Source: Impatiens glandulifera (lineage: Eukaryota; Streptophyta; Magnoliopsida; Ericales; Balsaminaceae). From it: a stretch of 64,000 nucleotides of DNA. Position 1 is the stretch's first letter; each line of letters begins with the position of its first letter. Location of the stretch: assembly GCF_907164915.1 (NCBI RefSeq), contig NC_061867.1, forward strand, positions 46,658,242-46,722,241. Direction: 5' to 3'. The notes beneath the pieces are model-generated. The model was given only the letters and a program-made list of their open reading frames with translations, had not been told where the DNA came from and did no database searches. The position numbers and the translations under genes are program-made. This document shows, one piece after another, positions 60,318 to 64,000 of this stretch.

Positions 60318-60330
60318 GGTTTATATAGCC
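60318..60330 (-). promoter_or_regulatory. TATA box of ORF A
   Basis: GGCTATATAAACC on the minus strand, about 90 nt before the ATG at 60235. Confidence 0.55.
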
Positions 60331-60944
60331 CGGGGATTCGGCTTGGTCTTTAATGAGGTTAAGCATGCCTGATGATGTCATCAGCTATTTAATAGACTTA
60401 ACTTGTTGAAGTAACTAATGGTTATTTCCAAGGTAAATCTAATAATTACTAAGATAGCAATGATGAAAAATATCTATTGACAAGATGTAAGTCTTCCTCT
60501 CTTGATGATGGACACATGTCGTCATCTTGATTGTGGTAGACTTGTTTTTAATTAATCACAGGCTTCATTTTTCAAAACATGCACGAAAACTCGGTCAGTC
60601 ATCTCAGGTTAACCGGAAAAGTTCATTTCATCAGACCAGAGTGCATATGTACTAAGCGGTTTTCCATGACCGGTTTTAGTAGGATATTTCCGTTTATGAA
60701 GAACAGTTGATTGATATCAACAATTGTTCAACTTTGGACTTGTTTCATCCACTTCAACCTGGTTATTTCAACCGTATTAGTAAACATACATTTGATTTGA
60801 ATTTTTGAAATAGTCGGGCATAACCGGAGACTTCCTCCCGGTTAGCATATTTGATTTATTGATGGCCTATTTGAATATGGTTTGAGAGGCTTTAGCTTCT
60901 CCCTAAACACATATCCCGGTTTTATATACACGCATGCATTATGA
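60331..60944. other. spacer between pol and the accessory units
   Basis: About 610 bp without an ORF between the pol stop and the ORF A TATA box. It is long enough to hold an independent promoter for unit A. Confidence 0.5.
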
Positions 60945-63900
60945 TTATATCAATTGATTAAGATTAGTGAGACCCAAGATATTTCGAAAATGTGAAAACT
61001 TAGCTTCCTGTAGCGGTTTCGTGAAGATGTCCGCTACTTGTTGCTCGGTCGACACATATTCCAGCCGGATGTGTTTCTCCTGAACATGCTCCCGGATGAA
61101 ATGGTGTCGGATGTCGATATGCTTTGTTCTCGAGTGCAACACCGGATTGTATGTGATCGCTATGGCGCTGGTGTTGTCACAAAATATTGGAGACTCATTT
61201 GCGTTTATTCCGAAGTCCCTGAGTTGCTGTTGAATCCAGAGGAGTTGTGCACAACAGCTTCCAGCCGCTAAGTACTCCGCCTCTGCGGTTGACGTTGCAA
61301 CGGACGTTTGTTTCTTGCTGCTCCAAGTGACTAACCGGTCACCCAGAAACTGACAGGTTCCACTTGTACTCTTTCTGTCGATTTTGCACCCCGCGTAATC
61401 GGCATCTGAGTAGCTTATTAAATTGAAGCTCGAGTCTTTTGGGTACCAAAGTCCCACTTCTTGAGTTCCCTTCAAATATTTTAATATTCTTTTAGCCGCC
61501 GTATAATGAGATTGTTTTGGATTTGCTTGGAACCTTCCGCATACTCCAACCGCAAACAGAATATCAGGTCGGCTTGCCGTGAGATACAACAGCGATCCGA
61601 TCATTCCTCGATATGCTGTGATGTCAACGACTTGACCATCATCATCTTTGTCTAGCTTCACGGAAGGACTCATTGGCGTAGCCGCTTCGGCACAGGTATC
61701 CATCCCAAATCTCTTCAGCAGTTCGGCTGTATACTTTGGTTGGCTTATAAAGATTCCGGCTTCCATCTGTTTAACCTGAAGTCCTAGAAAGAAGCTCATT
61801 TCTCCCATCATACTCATTTGAAATCTATCAGTCATCATTTTCGAAAATTTGTCACATAACTTTGGATCGGTTGACCCGAATATGATATCATCAACATAAA
61901 TTTGAACAAGTAGAATTTGCTCCTTTCTTTCAAATTTAAAGAGGGTTTTGTCTACTGAACCTATTGTAAATTTGTGATCAAATAGAAATTGTGTCAAAGT
62001 ATCATACCAAGCTCTTGGAGCTTGTTTCAAACCGTAAAGGGCTTTATTCAGCCGGTAAACGTGATTTTCATGTTCTGGATTTTTAAAACCTGGAGGTTGG
62101 TTAACATACACCTCTTCATTTACTTTACCGTTTAGAAAAGCGCTTTTAACATCCATTTGATAAACTTTGAACTTTTTGAAAGCTGCGTATGCTAAAAATA
62201 TTCTAATGGCCTCAAGTCTAGCTACAGGGGCGAATGATTCTTCAAAATCAATGCCTTCTTCCTGCTTATATCCTTGAGCCACTAACCGGGCTTTGTTCCT
62301 CGTAACTAAACCGTCTTTATTGAGTTTATTTCTGAATACCCATCGTGTGCCTATAACCGGTTTGTTTTTCGGTCTAGGAACTAGGTACCAGACTTTATTT
62401 CTCTCAAACTCGTTTAATTCCTCTTGCATTGCCAAGATCCAATCTGGATCTGACAACGCTTCATCCACCTTTTTCGGCTCAATGTGTGATATGAAAGCAG
62501 AGTTTCCATAGTGATCCAAATTTTGTTGCCTAGTTCGGACGGGTGAGGATATGTTACCTATTACTAGTTCAAGAGGATGATTTTTGTTCCTTCTGAGGTT
62601 AATCCGAGACGTGTCTACCAAGCTTTCGGTTGGCTGATCAAGGTTAGACTGATCGGTAGGTTGAACAGAGTCAGACCGACCGATTTCTTCAGTAGAAACT
62701 GAAGCGTCAACTTTCTGCGGTAAGGCAGCTTGATCAGGCTGAATTTCAACATCAACCGCTTGGTCCTTGACAAAGCGTCTAAAAACCGGAACCTCGTCTT
62801 CATCATCAGAATAGATATTGAAATTTTCCATTCTGTTGTGAAGGTCGAAGGGTAATGCAGTGTTTCGCTCAACCGATTCATCGAAAATAACGTGTGCGGT
62901 TTCTTCAACTGTTAAAGTCCTAGTATTGTATACTCTGTAGGCTTTACTCACAGCTGAATATCCCAACATTATTCCCTCATCGGATTTAGCATCAAAAGCG
63001 GTCAAGTACTTCTTGCCGTTATTGTGAACAAAGCATTTACTACCAAAAATTCGAAAATACCGTACACTTGGAATTTGATCAAAATAAATTTCAAAAGGAG
63101 TTTTCGAAAACCGTTTAGTTACTAAAGATCGATTTTGTGTATAGCAAGCAGTGTTGATAGCTTCAGCCCAAAACTTTTGAGCGACACCCGAATCGGCTAT
63201 CATTGACCTTGCGGCTTCCTTGAGAGTTCGGTTTCTTCTCTCAGCCAGGCCATTTTGTTGAGGAGTTCTGGCACTAGACAACTCGTGCCTAATACCGGAA
63301 TCATCAAGAAAAGTAGTTAAATTACTATTTATAAACTCAGTTCCTCTATCACTTCTCATTTTGTTTACTTTAATAGATTTTTCATTTTGTATTCTCAAAA
63401 TCAGTTTAATCAAGTTTGGAGTTGCTTGATTCTTAGAAGCTAGAAAAGTAACCCAAGTAAATTTAGAGTAATCATCAACAACCACCATAGTATAATGCAT
63501 TCCTCCTAAACTAGTTACTTTAACCGGACCAAACAGATCCATATGCAACAGTTCTAAACATCTTTCAGATTGATAATTTCCTTTACTTTTAAAAGATGAT
63601 TTCACTTGTTTTCCCATTTGACATGCAGCACATACTTTATCTTTTGAGAATTTAACGTTTGGAAAACCGTGAACTAGTTCCTTGGAACAAATAAAGTTAA
63701 TCGTTTTGAAGTTCAAGTGATTTAGCCGTTTATGCCAAAGCCAGTTTGGATCATTTCCGGCTATCATACACACAGGTTTTTCGAAATCAGTTTTCCAGTT
63801 CACTTTGTAAATGTTTCCTATCCGGTTACCGGTTAACAAAGTGTCATTATTTTGATTTTTGACCAAGCATGAGTTTTTATGAAATTCAACTTTGTAGCCC

Positions 63901-64000
63901 ACGTCACACATTTGGCTTATGCTTAGTAAATTAAAGCTTAATTTTTCTACTAATAGCACATTATTTATGGATAGTTCACCATGGACAATCTTACCCTTGC
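60945..64000 (-). CDS. Ty1/copia (Sirevirus-like) pol polyprotein, 5' part outside the window
   Basis: Over 1000 codons without a stop, running off the right edge. In order are: the end of the protease/linker ([15 protein letters not shown]); the integrase HHCC zinc finger ([19 protein letters not shown]); the DDE integrase core ([39 protein letters not shown]); RT ([52 protein letters not shown]); and RNase H ([69 protein letters not shown]). All catalytic residues I can check are present, so the copy is young. [17 protein letters not shown] is the Sirevirus-type wording. Gag, the start of pol and the 5' LTR lie beyond 64000. Downstream follow the accessory units and the shared LTR. Confidence 0.93.
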   Translation of the reverse strand, partial: KGKIVHGELSINNVLLVEKLSFNLLSISQMCDVGYKVEFHKNSCLVKNQNNDTLLTGNRIGNIYKVNWKTDFEKPVCMIAGNDPNWLWHKRLNHLNFKTINFICSKELVHGFPNVKFSKDKVCAACQMGKQVKSSFKSKGNYQSERCLELLHMDLFGPVKVTSLGGMHYTMVVVDDYSKFTWVTFLASKNQATPNLIKLILRIQNEKSIKVNKMRSDRGTEFINSNLTTFLDDSGIRHELSSARTPQQNGLAERRNRTLKEAARSMIADSGVAQKFWAEAINTACYTQNRSLVTKRFSKTPFEIYFDQIPSVRYFRIFGSKCFVHNNGKKYLTAFDAKSDEGIMLGYSAVSKAYRVYNTRTLTVEETAHVIFDESVERNTALPFDLHNRMENFNIYSDDEDEVPVFRRFVKDQAVDVEIQPDQAALPQKVDASVSTEEIGRSDSVQPTDQSNLDQPTESLVDTSRINLRRNKNHPLELVIGNISSPVRTRQQNLDHYGNSAFISHIEPKKVDEALSDPDWILAMQEELNEFERNKVWYLVPRPKNKPVIGTRWVFRNKLNKDGLVTRNKARLVAQGYKQEEGIDFEESFAPVARLEAIRIFLAYAAFKKFKVYQMDVKSAFLNGKVNEEVYVNQPPGFKNPEHENHVYRLNKALYGLKQAPRAWYDTLTQFLFDHKFTIGSVDKTLFKFERKEQILLVQIYVDDIIFGSTDPKLCDKFSKMMTDRFQMSMMGEMSFFLGLQVKQMEAGIFISQPKYTAELLKRFGMDTCAEAATPMSPSVKLDKDDDGQVVDITAYRGMIGSLLYLTASRPDILFAVGVCGRFQANPKQSHYTAAKRILKYLKGTQEVGLWYPKDSSFNLISYSDADYAGCKIDRKSTSGTCQFLGDRLVTWSSKKQTSVATSTAEAEYLAAGSCCAQLLWIQQQLRDFGINANESPIFCDNTSAIAITYNPVLHSRTKHIDIRHHFIREHVQEKHIRLEYVSTEQQVADIFTKPLQEAKFSHFRNILGLTNLNQLI

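Overview
The window is a stretch of plant nuclear DNA, almost certainly from a eudicot. It is AT-rich and carries spliced genes with GT/AG introns, plant-specific families (neprosin, type I MADS-box, FAR1-like, autoinhibited Ca2+-ATPase) and dense plant transposable elements. The accessory ORFs of the large retrotransposon on the right resemble proteins I remember from Lamiales (Gesneriaceae) gene sets, so an asterid is plausible. That is memory, not a search result.

Layout. 0-4.6 kb: a hAT-like MITE, a tRNA-like/SINE head and an intact SmB spliceosomal gene (minus strand) with a probable 3'UTR intron. 4.8-12.9 kb: a non-autonomous Helitron, a MULE transposase pseudogene, a LINE-type tail, a truncated Ty1/copia end and a Ty3/gypsy scrap. 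13.3-16.3 kb: an apparently intact seven-exon neprosin gene (minus strand). 16.3-28.2 kb: AT-rich intergenic DNA with two long (TA)n tracts, a possible organelle-DNA insert, a CACTA-like element holding a near-perfect 76-bp-arm hairpin, and a decayed copy of the neprosin region into which a second Helitron has inserted. 28.2-43.9 kb: LRR and FAR1 gene fragments, an LTR-element end, two hAT-type MITEs (one at 25 kb, one at 33 kb), a frameshifted type I MADS gene, a decayed tandem repeat block and a LINE ORF1 relic. 43.9-44.7 kb: a MITE nested in a MITE, the inner one carrying a tRNA-Gly-like sequence. 45-50 kb: exon-intron remains of an E2 ubiquitin-conjugating gene followed by a Ca2+-ATPase gene, both on the plus strand and both broken.

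50.07-64 kb (to the window edge): a Sirevirus-like Ty1/copia retrotransposon on the minus strand, inserted directly into the Ca2+-ATPase exon. It is a tandem arrangement sharing one LTR: LTR, internally deleted gag/pol derivative, LTR, then the 3' part of a near-intact element (pol open for over 1000 codons). Between pol and the LTR lie three divergent paralogous ORF units of one family. Each has its own TATA box about 85-120 nt upstream of its ATG, and each is interrupted by one in-frame stop. This promoter-equipped, triplicated accessory gene set inside a retrotransposon is the most unusual feature of the window.

Only SmB and neprosin look like fully functional host genes. The MADS gene could still make a truncated MADS-domain protein. 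Almost everything else is mobile DNA or gene debris.
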